Assembly (NCBI GenBank): GCA_003486705.1
Contig: DNGE01000160.1
Location: forward strand, 20,223 to 31,282
Length of the DNA stretch: 11,060 nucleotides
Direction of reading: 5' to 3'
Source: Bacillota bacterium
GTDB lineage: Bacteria > Bacillota_I > Bacilli_A > MOL361 > Turicibacteraceae
Shown here: positions 1 through 6,448 of the stretch, piece by piece
How positions within the stretch are numbered: the first letter of the stretch is position 1
How the letters are laid out: each line of letters starts with the position of its first letter
Notes under the pieces: model-generated
Database searches by the model: none
Seen by the model: only the letters and a program-made list of their open reading frames with translations
What the model was told of the DNA's origin: nothing
Translations under genes and position numbers: made by a program

Positions 1-336
1 TTAGCCATGATGACAATTGTCTTAATGATTGGTTCAGGTATTAAATCAAAAGGTGTGGGTCGTTACCTATACGATGCATATCTTGGAGATTTCCCATTCT
101 TATTACCATTAAACATTACAGGTGAGTTAGCGAAACCTATTTCGTTATCAGCCCGTTTATTTGGTAATATTTTAAGTGGTGGTATCATCATGTCCCTTAT
201 TTATCAAGGATTACTATGGTTCTCACCACTTGTCGCACCGTTTTTACATGGATATTTCGATATCTTCGCTGGTGCTATTCAAACGCTGATTTTCATCATG
301 TTAACTATGATTTGGACTTCAGGTGCAATGGAATAA
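1..336 (+). CDS. atpB: ATP synthase Fo subunit a, C-terminal part (5' end outside window)
   Basis: This is the membrane stator subunit that carries ions to and from the c-ring. The reading frame is open from base 1, so the visible 111 codons are only the C-terminal half or less of a protein that is usually about 230-250 residues; the in-frame ATG at 7 is internal. The family hallmark SARLFGN is present, with the essential stator arginine (E. coli Arg210) at bases 154-156 and the glutamine matching E. coli Gln252 at 280-282. Two hydrophobic helices surround these residues. The position equivalent to E. coli Glu219 is Gly (181-183) and the position equivalent to His245 is Asp (259-261), so the acidic group lies on the last helix, a swapped layout resembling the mitochondrial one. 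It is the first visible gene of the atp operon, 50 bases before atpE. Confidence 0.97.
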   Translation, partial: LAMMTIVLMIGSGIKSKGVGRYLYDAYLGDFPFLLPLNITGELAKPISLSARLFGNILSGGIIMSLIYQGLLWFSPLVAPFLHGYFDIFAGAIQTLIFIMLTMIWTSGAME

Positions 337-386
337 TTGCAAAGTGACAAAAAACTAATTTAAAACGTACTTAGGAGGAATTAACT

Positions 387-671
387 ATGTTTTTACAAAC
401 AGTTGCAACATCAATTTCAAATGAGGCATTCGTATTAGGAATGTCAGCAGTAGGTGCAGGATTAGCTGTAATGGCTGGTATCGGTACAGGAGTAGGGCAA
501 GGTAATGCAGCAGGTCAAGCAGCGGCAGCAGTAGGACGTCAACCAGAAGCTAAAGGTGATATTTTACAAATGATGATCTTAGGTCAAGCGATTGCCGAAA
601 CATCAGCTATTTACGGATTCGTAGTTGCTATCATCTTATTATTCATCAACCCATTTATCACTTTATTATAA
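387..671 (+). CDS. atpE: ATP synthase Fo subunit c (ion-binding rotor ring)
   Basis: The 94-residue hairpin protein forms the rotor ring of the ATP synthase. There are two hydrophobic helices (about residues 14-40 and 62-90) joined by the conserved polar loop GRQPEAKGD (50-58). Glu71 is the ion-binding carboxylate. Around it are Gln38, Gln67, Ile69, Thr72, Ser73 and Tyr76. These line up with Gln32, Val63, Glu65, Ser66, Thr67 and Tyr70 of the Na+ ring of Ilyobacter tartaricus, with the two hydroxyl residues changed to Thr and Ser. Proton-type rings such as those of E. coli or Bacillus PS3 lack this Gln and hydroxyl set. I therefore infer possible Na+ coupling. The start is ATG 387, 8 bases after AGGAGG at 373-378. 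At 94 residues it is slightly longer than most c subunits, mainly at the N-terminus. Confidence 0.98.
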   Translation: MFLQTVATSISNEAFVLGMSAVGAGLAVMAGIGTGVGQGNAAGQAAAAVGRQPEAKGDILQMMILGQAIAETSAIYGFVVAIILLFINPFITLL

Positions 672-720
672 TTGTGAGCTCAATTATATTTAAACAAAGA
701 TAAGAAAGGGGGCAACCTAC

Positions 721-1221
721 GTGCAAATTTATATTATGCCGGATTTAATCAACTTTTCACTTCAGATTGCTTCTACACTTGTTCTATTTTTCGTTGTTAA
801 ACGTTTCTTATGGGCTCCAATGAAAGATTTCTTAAAAACACGTCAAGAGTTAGTCTCAAAAGAGATTAATGACGCAGAGGTGTTAAAAGCGGATGCAAAA
901 GCATTAAAGCAATCTGCTGAAGCGTCAGTACAAGTGGCTCGCGATGAGGCACGTATGATTGTTGAAAATTCTAAAAAACAAGCCGTACATATGCACGATG
1001 AAATCATTGCCAAAGCAAATGCAGAAGCTCAATCAAGATTAGCAAAAGCTTCATCTGATATTGAGCAACAACGTAAATCAGTGTATGCAACAATTCGACA
1101 AGATGTTGTGGAATTAGCTGTTTCTTCAGCAGAAAAAGTGATTCAAAAAGAAATCAATTCAGCTGATCATAATAAAATTTTCGATGAATTCATCTCTAAA
1201 GTAGGTGGAAGCCATGAGTAA
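721..1221 (+). CDS. atpF: ATP synthase Fo subunit b (peripheral stalk)
   Basis: The 166-residue subunit b anchors the peripheral stalk that stops the F1 head from turning. One N-terminal membrane helix (about residues 8-28) is followed by the usual RFLWAPMKDFL turn. A long charged helix rich in Ala, Lys and Glu (about 40-160) then forms the dimeric coiled coil. The chosen start is GTG 721 because AAAGGGGG at 705-712 lies 8 bases before it. The next in-frame ATG, at 736, would be 23 bases from that site. The C-terminus ends in a short Gly-Gly-Ser-His-Glu tail. The stop codon at 1219-1221 lies inside the first codons of atpH, giving an 8-base overlap that suggests translational coupling of the two stalk subunits. 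Confidence 0.97.
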   Translation: MQIYIMPDLINFSLQIASTLVLFFVVKRFLWAPMKDFLKTRQELVSKEINDAEVLKADAKALKQSAEASVQVARDEARMIVENSKKQAVHMHDEIIAKANAEAQSRLAKASSDIEQQRKSVYATIRQDVVELAVSSAEKVIQKEINSADHNKIFDEFISKVGGSHE

Positions 1222-1756
1222 GATTGCTTCTACGTACGCAACAGCCTTATTCGATATTGCTTTAGAAGCTAATATCTTAGAAGATGTAAAATCTGATTTT
1301 GATGCTCTTGTTAAAGCTTTAAATGAAGAAAAACAAATCATGGATATCTTAAGACATCCTAAAATTGATAAAAAAGAGAAGAAGTCATTATTAAACCTTG
1401 CCTTTTCAACGCATGCAAATAAAATGTTAGTGAACTTTATCATGTTATTAATTGATAAAGACCGCATTGAGAATGTATTTGAAATGCAAGTTACTTTTAA
1501 TGAGTTAGTAAATACTCATTTAGGTATTACAGAAGGAACTGTTTATAGTGCTGTTGCCTTAACTGAAGCGCAACTACAACAATTAACAGATACTTTTACA
1601 AAAAAATTAAATCAAAAAGTGCAATTTAATACTGTTATTGATTCTTCTTTAATTGCAGGATACAAAGTAAACCTAAATAATATGGTTTATGATAATAGTG
1701 TAAAATTACAACTTAAGAATTTAAAAAATAACTTAATGAATGTCGAGTTAAAATAG
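1214..1756 (+). CDS. atpH: ATP synthase F1 subunit delta
   Basis: Subunit delta caps the F1 head and joins subunit alpha to the b-subunit stalk. The product is about 180 residues, the usual length. The N-terminal helical domain begins with the typical ASTYATALFDIA stretch, and the C-terminal part carries the family pattern around IAGYKVNLNNMVYDNS (about 153-168), where the glycine often seen after the second strand is replaced. I chose ATG 1214 over the GTG at 1205 because the protein then starts at the conserved position and AGGTGG (1203-1208) is 5 bases upstream. The gene overlaps the end of atpF by 8 bases and lies 17 bases before atpA. Delta is among the least conserved subunits, so its identity rests on order as well as sequence. 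Confidence 0.96.
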   Translation: MSKIASTYATALFDIALEANILEDVKSDFDALVKALNEEKQIMDILRHPKIDKKEKKSLLNLAFSTHANKMLVNFIMLLIDKDRIENVFEMQVTFNELVNTHLGITEGTVYSAVALTEAQLQQLTDTFTKKLNQKVQFNTVIDSSLIAGYKVNLNNMVYDNSVKLQLKNLKNNLMNVELK

Positions 1757-1773
1757 AATAGAGGTGAGCTTTA

Positions 1774-3273
1774 GTGGCCATTAGACCAGAAGAAATCAGT
1801 GCAATTTTGCGTGAGCAAATTAAAAAATACGAGCAGGTTTTAGACGTAACTGAAACTGGAACTGTTTTAACAGTTGGTGACGGTATCGCTCGTGTTCATG
1901 GCCTTCAAAACGTCATGGCTGGTGAGATCATTGAATTCTCATCAGGAGCTGTTGGGATGGCACAAAACCTTGAAGAAGATAACGTAGGGGTTATCATCTT
2001 AGGTGAATACCGCTCAATTAGTGAAGGTGACGAAGTAAAACGTACAGGACGCATCATGTCTGTTCCTGTTGGAGAATCATTAATCGGACGTGTTGTAGAC
2101 GCATTAGGAAATCCAATCGATGGATTAGGTCCAATCGATACAAATAAAGTTCGTCCAATCGAAGTTAAAGCGTCAGGCGTAATGGCTCGTAAATCAGTTA
2201 CTGAACCATTACAAACAGGATTAAAAGCAATTGACGCTTTAGTACCAATTGGACGCGGTCAACGTGAGTTAGTTATCGGGGACCGTCAAACAGGTAAAAC
2301 TGCAATCGCAGTAGATGCAATCATCAACCAAAAAGGTCAAGATGTTATTTGTATTTACGTTGCTATTGGACAAAAAGAATCAACTGTAAACTCAGTTGTT
2401 GAAACATTAAAGAAACATGGTGCAATGGACTACACAATCGTAATGTCTGCTGCAGCATCTTCTCCATCTCCAATGTTATACGTTGCACCTTACTCAGGGG
2501 TAACAATGGCTGAGGAATTCATGTACGCTGGGAAACACGTGTTAATCGTTTATGATGATTTATCAAAACAAGCTGCTGCTTACCGTGAGTTATCATTATT
2601 ATTAAAACGTCCACCAGGTCGTGAAGCATACCCAGGGGATGTATTCTACATTCACTCACGTTTATTAGAACGTGCAGCTAAATTAAACGATGAATTAGGT
2701 GGCGGATCAATCACTGCTTTACCATTCATTGAAACTCAAGGTGGAGACCTTTCAGCTTACGTTGCAACAAACGTAATCTCAATCACAGATGGTCAAATCA
2801 TGTTAAAATCTGATTACTTCCACTCAGGTATTCGTCCAGCAATCGATGCCGGATTATCTGTATCTCGTGTAGGGGGATCAGCTCAAATTAAAGCGATGAA
2901 AAAGGTTGCAGGGACATTACGTCTTGACTTAGCATCTTACCGTGAATTAGAAGCGTTCGCTCAATTCGGTTCTGACTTAGATGAAGCGACTCGTGCAAAA
3001 CTTGCTCGTGGTGAACGTACGGTTGAAGTTTTAAAACAAGGTGTTAACCAACCGATTCCAGTAGAAAAACAAGTCTGCATTATTTACGCTTTAACAAATG
3101 GATTCTTAGATAGTATTGAAGTAACAGACATTAGTCGTTTTGAAAAAGAATTATATACATTCTTAGACAATGAACGTCCACAAATTTTAGCGCATATTCG
3201 TGAGACTAAAGACTTACCAGACACTGATGTATTAAATGAAGCACTTGAAAGCTTCAAAGCCATTTTCAACTAA
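1774..3273 (+). CDS. atpA: ATP synthase F1 subunit alpha
   Basis: The 499-residue subunit alpha forms the non-catalytic nucleotide sites of the F1 hexamer and supplies the arginine finger to the catalytic beta sites. The N-terminal beta-barrel spans about residues 25-95. The P-loop GDRQTGKT lies at 169-176, the ATP synthase alpha/beta signature PAIDAGLSVS at 355-364, and the arginine finger is Arg365 in SRVGG. The C-terminal helical domain covers about 380-499. The start is GTG 1774, with GAGGTGA at 1761-1767, 6 bases upstream; no ATG lies nearby in frame. The length matches the family (about 500-510) and I see no disruption. It sits 17 bases after atpH and 21 bases before atpG, within one transcription unit. 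Confidence 0.99.
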   Translation: MAIRPEEISAILREQIKKYEQVLDVTETGTVLTVGDGIARVHGLQNVMAGEIIEFSSGAVGMAQNLEEDNVGVIILGEYRSISEGDEVKRTGRIMSVPVGESLIGRVVDALGNPIDGLGPIDTNKVRPIEVKASGVMARKSVTEPLQTGLKAIDALVPIGRGQRELVIGDRQTGKTAIAVDAIINQKGQDVICIYVAIGQKESTVNSVVETLKKHGAMDYTIVMSAAASSPSPMLYVAPYSGVTMAEEFMYAGKHVLIVYDDLSKQAAAYRELSLLLKRPPGREAYPGDVFYIHSRLLERAAKLNDELGGGSITALPFIETQGGDLSAYVATNVISITDGQIMLKSDYFHSGIRPAIDAGLSVSRVGGSAQIKAMKKVAGTLRLDLASYRELEAFAQFGSDLDEATRAKLARGERTVEVLKQGVNQPIPVEKQVCIIYALTNGFLDSIEVTDISRFEKELYTFLDNERPQILAHIRETKDLPDTDVLNEALESFKAIFN

Positions 3274-3294
3274 TTTAAAGGTTGGTGAGACGAC

Positions 3295-4152
3295 ATGGCT
3301 CTTTCGATGCGCGATATAAAAGATAAAATTACATCGACTCAAAATACGAGTCAAATTACAAAAGCAATGCAAATGGTTTCGGCTGCAAAGTTAACAAAAT
3401 CTGAAGTCAAAACTAAAAATTATAAACATTATATGAACACACTAGAAGAAATGGTGAGAAATATTTCAGGTTCATCAAGTACGAACCATCATCCTTTCTT
3501 CAAAGCAAAACGCAGTAGTAGATGTACAGGATATTTAGTTATCACATCTGACCGTGGACTTGCTGGTGGGTATAATGCGAACGTGTTAAAATTATTACAA
3601 CAAGAAATTTCAGGTTTAGGTGCAGAATCATTTAAGCTATATATGATTGGGTCTAAAGGATTTGACTATGCTAAACGTCAAAAATTAACGGTTGAAAATG
3701 AATACACACACGTTCCAGACGATCTTGTTTATCAAGATGTCCAACCAGTTGTTGATCAAGTATTAAATGATTACATGGCTGGAAACTTAAGTGAAGTGGT
3801 TGTTGTTTACAATAATTTCGTTTCAAAAATTGCACAAGAACCAGATGCGAAAAAAATTCTGCCACTTGTCTCAAATGATGCGCAAAAGTCAAAAGCGATG
3901 CACACATTTGAACCAGGAGAAGCGGAAGTTATTCATGCTATTTTACCGAAGTATATTGAGGGGACCATTTATGGTATTGCCATTACGGCAAAACTTTCTG
4001 AAAATGCATCACGTATGAATGCGATGCAAAGTGCAACGGATAATGCTCATGATATCGTTAAAGAATTACAGTTAGTTTATAATAGAGCAAGGCAAGCAGC
4101 GATTACACAAGAAATCAATGAGATTGTTGGTGGAGCTGCGGCCTTAGAATAG
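3295..4152 (+). CDS. atpG: ATP synthase F1 subunit gamma (central shaft)
   Basis: The 285-residue gamma subunit is the rotating shaft that couples the c-ring to the catalytic head. The N-terminal helix contains the family stretch QITKAMQMVSAAKL (20-33). The Rossmann-like middle domain contains VITSDRGLAGGYN (82-94). The C-terminal helix ends with ITQEINEIVGGAAA (270-283), which fits the gamma signature. The N- and C-terminal helices would form the antiparallel coiled coil inside the alpha/beta ring. The start is ATG 3295, 5 bases after GGTGAG (3284-3289). Length and order are as expected; it is followed after 16 bases by atpD, whose ribosome site begins almost at the stop codon. Confidence 0.98.
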   Translation: MALSMRDIKDKITSTQNTSQITKAMQMVSAAKLTKSEVKTKNYKHYMNTLEEMVRNISGSSSTNHHPFFKAKRSSRCTGYLVITSDRGLAGGYNANVLKLLQQEISGLGAESFKLYMIGSKGFDYAKRQKLTVENEYTHVPDDLVYQDVQPVVDQVLNDYMAGNLSEVVVVYNNFVSKIAQEPDAKKILPLVSNDAQKSKAMHTFEPGEAEVIHAILPKYIEGTIYGIAITAKLSENASRMNAMQSATDNAHDIVKELQLVYNRARQAAITQEINEIVGGAAALE

Positions 4153-4168
4153 AAGGAGGTCATTACAG

Positions 4169-5572
4169 ATGGCAACAGGACGTATAGTAGCCGTTATCGG
4201 ACCGGTAGTAGACGTGAAGTTTGACGTAGAACAACTTCCTGCTATTTACAATGCCTTAACTGTTGACTATGTTGTTGGTGGGGAACAAAAATCATTAACA
4301 CTTGAAGTTGCTGTGCAACTTGGTGATGGTGTTGTTCGTACTGTCGCAATGGATGCAACAGACGGTTTAGTTCGTGGACTAGAAGTTGTGGATACAGGTG
4401 GAGCAATTAGTGTTCCAGTTGGAAATGCAACACTTGGTCGTATTTTCAACGTACTTGGTCAACCAGTAGACGGAAAAGGAGAAGTTTCTAAAGAAGCTCC
4501 TCAAGAACAAATTCATAAAACAGCTCCAAAATTCGAAGAATTATCAACAAAAGTTGAAATCTTAGAAACAGGGATTAAAGTTGTAGACTTACTTGCTCCT
4601 TATATTAAAGGTGGTAAAATCGGTTTATTCGGTGGTGCCGGAGTAGGTAAAACAGTATTAATCCAGGAGTTAATTAATAATATCGCTCAAGAGCATGGTG
4701 GTATTTCTGTATTCGCGGGTGTTGGAGAACGTACGCGTGAAGGAAATGACTTATACCATGAGATGACTGACTCTGGAGTTATTAAGAAAACTGCGATGGT
4801 GTTCGGACAAATGAACGAACCACCTGGAGCACGTTTACGCGTTGCCTTAACAGGATTAACAATGGCTGAATATTTCCGTGATGAAATGAAACAAGACGTT
4901 TTATTATTCATCGATAATATCTTCCGTTTCACGCAAGCAGGTTCTGAGGTTTCTGCCCTTTTAGGACGTATGCCTTCAGCCGTAGGTTACCAACCAACTC
5001 TTGCAACTGAAATGGGACAATTACAAGAACGTATCACGTCAACAAAACAAGGTTCAATTACATCTATCCAAGCGGTATATGTACCTGCCGATGACTATAC
5101 TGACCCGGCACCAGCGACAACATTCGCCCACTTAGATGCAACAACTAACCTTGAGCGTAAAATTGCAGCGATGGGGATTTACCCAGCGGTAGACCCATTA
5201 GCGTCAACATCACGTGCTTTAAGTCCAGATGTCGTTGGACAAGAACACTACGATGTAGCTCGTCGTGTGCAAATGACGTTACAACGTTACAAAGAATTAC
5301 AAGATATCATCGCCATCTTAGGTATGGATGAATTAAGTGAAGATGATAAGAAAGTTGTACACCGCGCTCGTCGTATCCAATTATTCTTATCTCAAAACTT
5401 CCACGTTGGGGAACAATTTACAGGATTAAAAGGATCTTATGTACCAGTTGCTGAAACAGTACGTAGCTTTAAAGAAATCCTTGAAGGTAAACATGATCAA
5501 TTACCTGAAGAAGCTTTCCGCTTAGTTGGATCGATTGAACAAGCAATTGAAAAAGCTAATAAAATCAAATAG
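4169..5572 (+). CDS. atpD: ATP synthase F1 subunit beta (catalytic)
   Basis: The 467-residue subunit beta carries the catalytic sites that make or hydrolyse ATP. The P-loop GGAGVGKT is at 155-162 and the catalytic glutamate is Glu187 in GERTREG. The Walker B aspartate is Asp249 in LLFIDNIFRF, and the alpha/beta signature PAVDPLASTS lies at 339-348. The C-terminal DELSEDD (387-393) is the lever that contacts gamma and epsilon. The start is ATG 4169, preceded by AGAAGGAGGT at 4151-4160, the strongest ribosome site in the operon after that of atpE, in keeping with a need for three copies per enzyme. All key residues are intact. It lies 16 bases after atpG and 14 bases before atpC. Confidence 0.99.
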   Translation: MATGRIVAVIGPVVDVKFDVEQLPAIYNALTVDYVVGGEQKSLTLEVAVQLGDGVVRTVAMDATDGLVRGLEVVDTGGAISVPVGNATLGRIFNVLGQPVDGKGEVSKEAPQEQIHKTAPKFEELSTKVEILETGIKVVDLLAPYIKGGKIGLFGGAGVGKTVLIQELINNIAQEHGGISVFAGVGERTREGNDLYHEMTDSGVIKKTAMVFGQMNEPPGARLRVALTGLTMAEYFRDEMKQDVLLFIDNIFRFTQAGSEVSALLGRMPSAVGYQPTLATEMGQLQERITSTKQGSITSIQAVYVPADDYTDPAPATTFAHLDATTNLERKIAAMGIYPAVDPLASTSRALSPDVVGQEHYDVARRVQMTLQRYKELQDIIAILGMDELSEDDKKVVHRARRIQLFLSQNFHVGEQFTGLKGSYVPVAETVRSFKEILEGKHDQLPEEAFRLVGSIEQAIEKANKIK

Positions 5573-5586
5573 TGTGAGGTGGCAAC

Positions 5587-5997
5587 ATGTCAGTGATGAC
5601 GGTACGCGTTGTAACACCAGATAAACTAGTATTTGAAGGGGAAGCACAGCGAGTTCTTGCACGTGGTATTGATGGAGATTTTACAGTTTTAAGCAATCAT
5701 ATTCCAATGATGACTCCTCTTGGAGTTGGTGAGTTACGTATTGATAGCGATGGAGTAAAGCACTACATTGCCATTGATAGTGGTGTTTTTGAGGTTAGTA
5801 ATAACCACATTAACGTCTTATCAAATGATGCAATGATCGCTGAAGATATTGATGTAGCTCGCGCTAAAATGGAACTTGAACGCTCTGAGCGTCAGAAACA
5901 AAACGCTAAAACGCGTGAAGACTTAATCAAATCAGAGATGGAAATCGTTAAACTTCTTAACCAAATACGAGTTGGTGAAAAAAGAATTTCTGAATAA
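5587..5997 (+). CDS. atpC: ATP synthase F1 subunit epsilon
   Basis: The 136-residue epsilon subunit binds gamma and the c-ring and can restrain ATP hydrolysis through its C-terminal helices. The N-terminal beta-sandwich (about residues 3-85) contains the conserved GDFTVLSNHIP (30-40), which faces the c-ring. The C-terminal part from about 90 is a charged helical hairpin (ERSERQKQNAKT and onward), so the inhibitory domain is present. The start is ATG 5587, 4 bases after GAGGTGG (5576-5582); the later ATG at 5596 would be 13 bases away and would remove the first residues of strand one. It is the last gene of the operon, and the terminator starts directly after its stop codon. Confidence 0.97.
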   Translation: MSVMTVRVVTPDKLVFEGEAQRVLARGIDGDFTVLSNHIPMMTPLGVGELRIDSDGVKHYIAIDSGVFEVSNNHINVLSNDAMIAEDIDVARAKMELERSERQKQNAKTREDLIKSEMEIVKLLNQIRVGEKRISE

Positions 5998-6030
5998 AAA
6001 AAGAAGGGCCCCTGGCCCTTCTTTTTCTTT
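5998..6030 (+). terminator. Intrinsic terminator of the atp operon
   Basis: A perfect 13-bp stem pairs 5998-6010 with 6014-6026 (core AAGAAGGGCC / GGCCCTTCTT) around a 3-base loop CCT. A T-rich run follows to about 6033. It begins immediately after the atpC stop codon, so it ends the operon transcript. The A-rich left arm gives a T-rich tract on the other strand, but no opposing gene is visible that would need it. Confidence 0.95.
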
Positions 6031-6036
6031 TTTACG

Positions 6037-6045
6037 TGGTATAAT
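6037..6045 (+). promoter_or_regulatory. Extended -10 promoter for the DUF1146 gene
   Basis: TGGTATAAT at 6037-6045 is a perfect extended -10 element (TGnTATAAT). The -35 region falls inside the right arm of the atp terminator and has no good match to TTGACA. This fits an extended -10 promoter that needs little -35 contact. The expected start of transcription, near 6052, gives a leader of under 20 bases before the ATG at 6070. This lets the small gene be expressed independently of the atp operon. Confidence 0.6.
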
Positions 6046-6069
6046 GAAAGAAAAAAGGTGGGGTTTATA

Positions 6070-6282
6070 ATGAATATTCAAGCCTATTTTACAATCATTT
6101 GGTACATTGTGATGCTACCGATTGTTTGGAAAGTATTACTTGCGACAAGACTTGAGCAATTGTTTAAAAAAGGGTCAACATTTGAAATAAAGTTCTTATA
6201 TATCATTTTAACGGTCGTTATTAGTAAATTATTTGTAGATTATTTTCTAACATTGTTCACTTTAATTAAGCAAATCTATTAA
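6070..6282 (+). CDS. DUF1146 (YwzB-like) small membrane protein
   Basis: This is a 70-residue membrane protein of unknown function that resembles the DUF1146/YwzB family, which is found just downstream of the atp operon in many Bacillota. It has two hydrophobic segments (about residues 5-24 and 42-65) separated by a basic linker containing RLEQLFKKGSTFEIK, the part most typical of the family. I chose ATG 6070 because AAGGTGGGG (6055-6063) is a good ribosome site about 7 bases upstream; the GTG at 6058 lies inside that site. It has its own promoter and is separated from atpC by a terminator, so it is not simply part of the atp operon. The family assignment is from recognition of the pattern; no catalytic residues are evident. 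Confidence 0.8.
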   Translation: MNIQAYFTIIWYIVMLPIVWKVLLATRLEQLFKKGSTFEIKFLYIILTVVISKLFVDYFLTLFTLIKQIY

Positions 6283-6324
6283 CCGGTTCATAACGTATTC
6301 TTTTTAGCGAGTTGCCTGCATATA

Positions 6325-6353
6325 TTGGTACAGTTTAAAACTACTGATATATA
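6325..6353 (+). promoter_or_regulatory. Candidate sigma-A promoter upstream of spoIID
   Basis: TTGGTA (6325-6330) and TATATA (6348-6353) are separated by 17 bases, and TG at 6345-6346 makes the -10 an extended one. This would start transcription near 6360 and give a leader of about 89 bases before spoIID. I found no good sigma-E type promoter in the same gap, although spoIID is under sigma-E in Bacillus. Chance matches are common in AT-rich DNA, so this is a candidate only. Confidence 0.45.
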
Positions 6354-6419
6354 AGCCCGATAAGTAGAAAGGGAGTCTTAATACGACGTCGTGCTATGAA
6401 GTATGGAACATATATCAGT
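6343..6419. repeat. Inverted repeat in the spoIID leader
   Basis: ACTGATATAT (6343-6352) is repeated in inverted form as ATATATCAGT (6410-6419), a perfect 10-bp pair with 57 bases between. Within the loop lies a perfect 10-bp palindrome, ACGACGTCGT (6383-6392). Immediately after, TTTCT/AGAAA (6419-6423 with 6428-6432) makes a small hairpin 4 bases before the spoIID ribosome site. The left arm overlaps the candidate -10 box, so this could be operator DNA or RNA structure. The function is unknown. Confidence 0.5.
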
Positions 6420-6448
6420 TTCTATACAGAAAAGATAGGTGATGAGTT

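Noticed and set aside
671..684. Palindrome TGAGCTCA with short flanking arms between atpE and atpF
   Set aside because: Only four base pairs of stem around a six-base loop; too weak to call a terminator or a control element.
1159..1467. Open frame on the - strand across atpF/atpH, and similar - strand frames in atpA, atpG, atpD, spoIID, mbl and rarA
   Set aside because: All lie wholly or mostly inside well-recognised genes on the + strand, have no ribosome site or family resemblance, and are expected by chance.
6058..6069. GTG at 6058 as the start of the DUF1146 gene
   Set aside because: This GTG is part of the Shine-Dalgarno sequence AAGGTGGGG that serves the ATG at 6070.
6319..6326. CATATATT, and CATATATC at 6409-6416, as sigma-E -10 elements for spoIID
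   Set aside because: Both resemble the -10 sequence, but neither has an acceptable -35 sequence at 13-16 bases.
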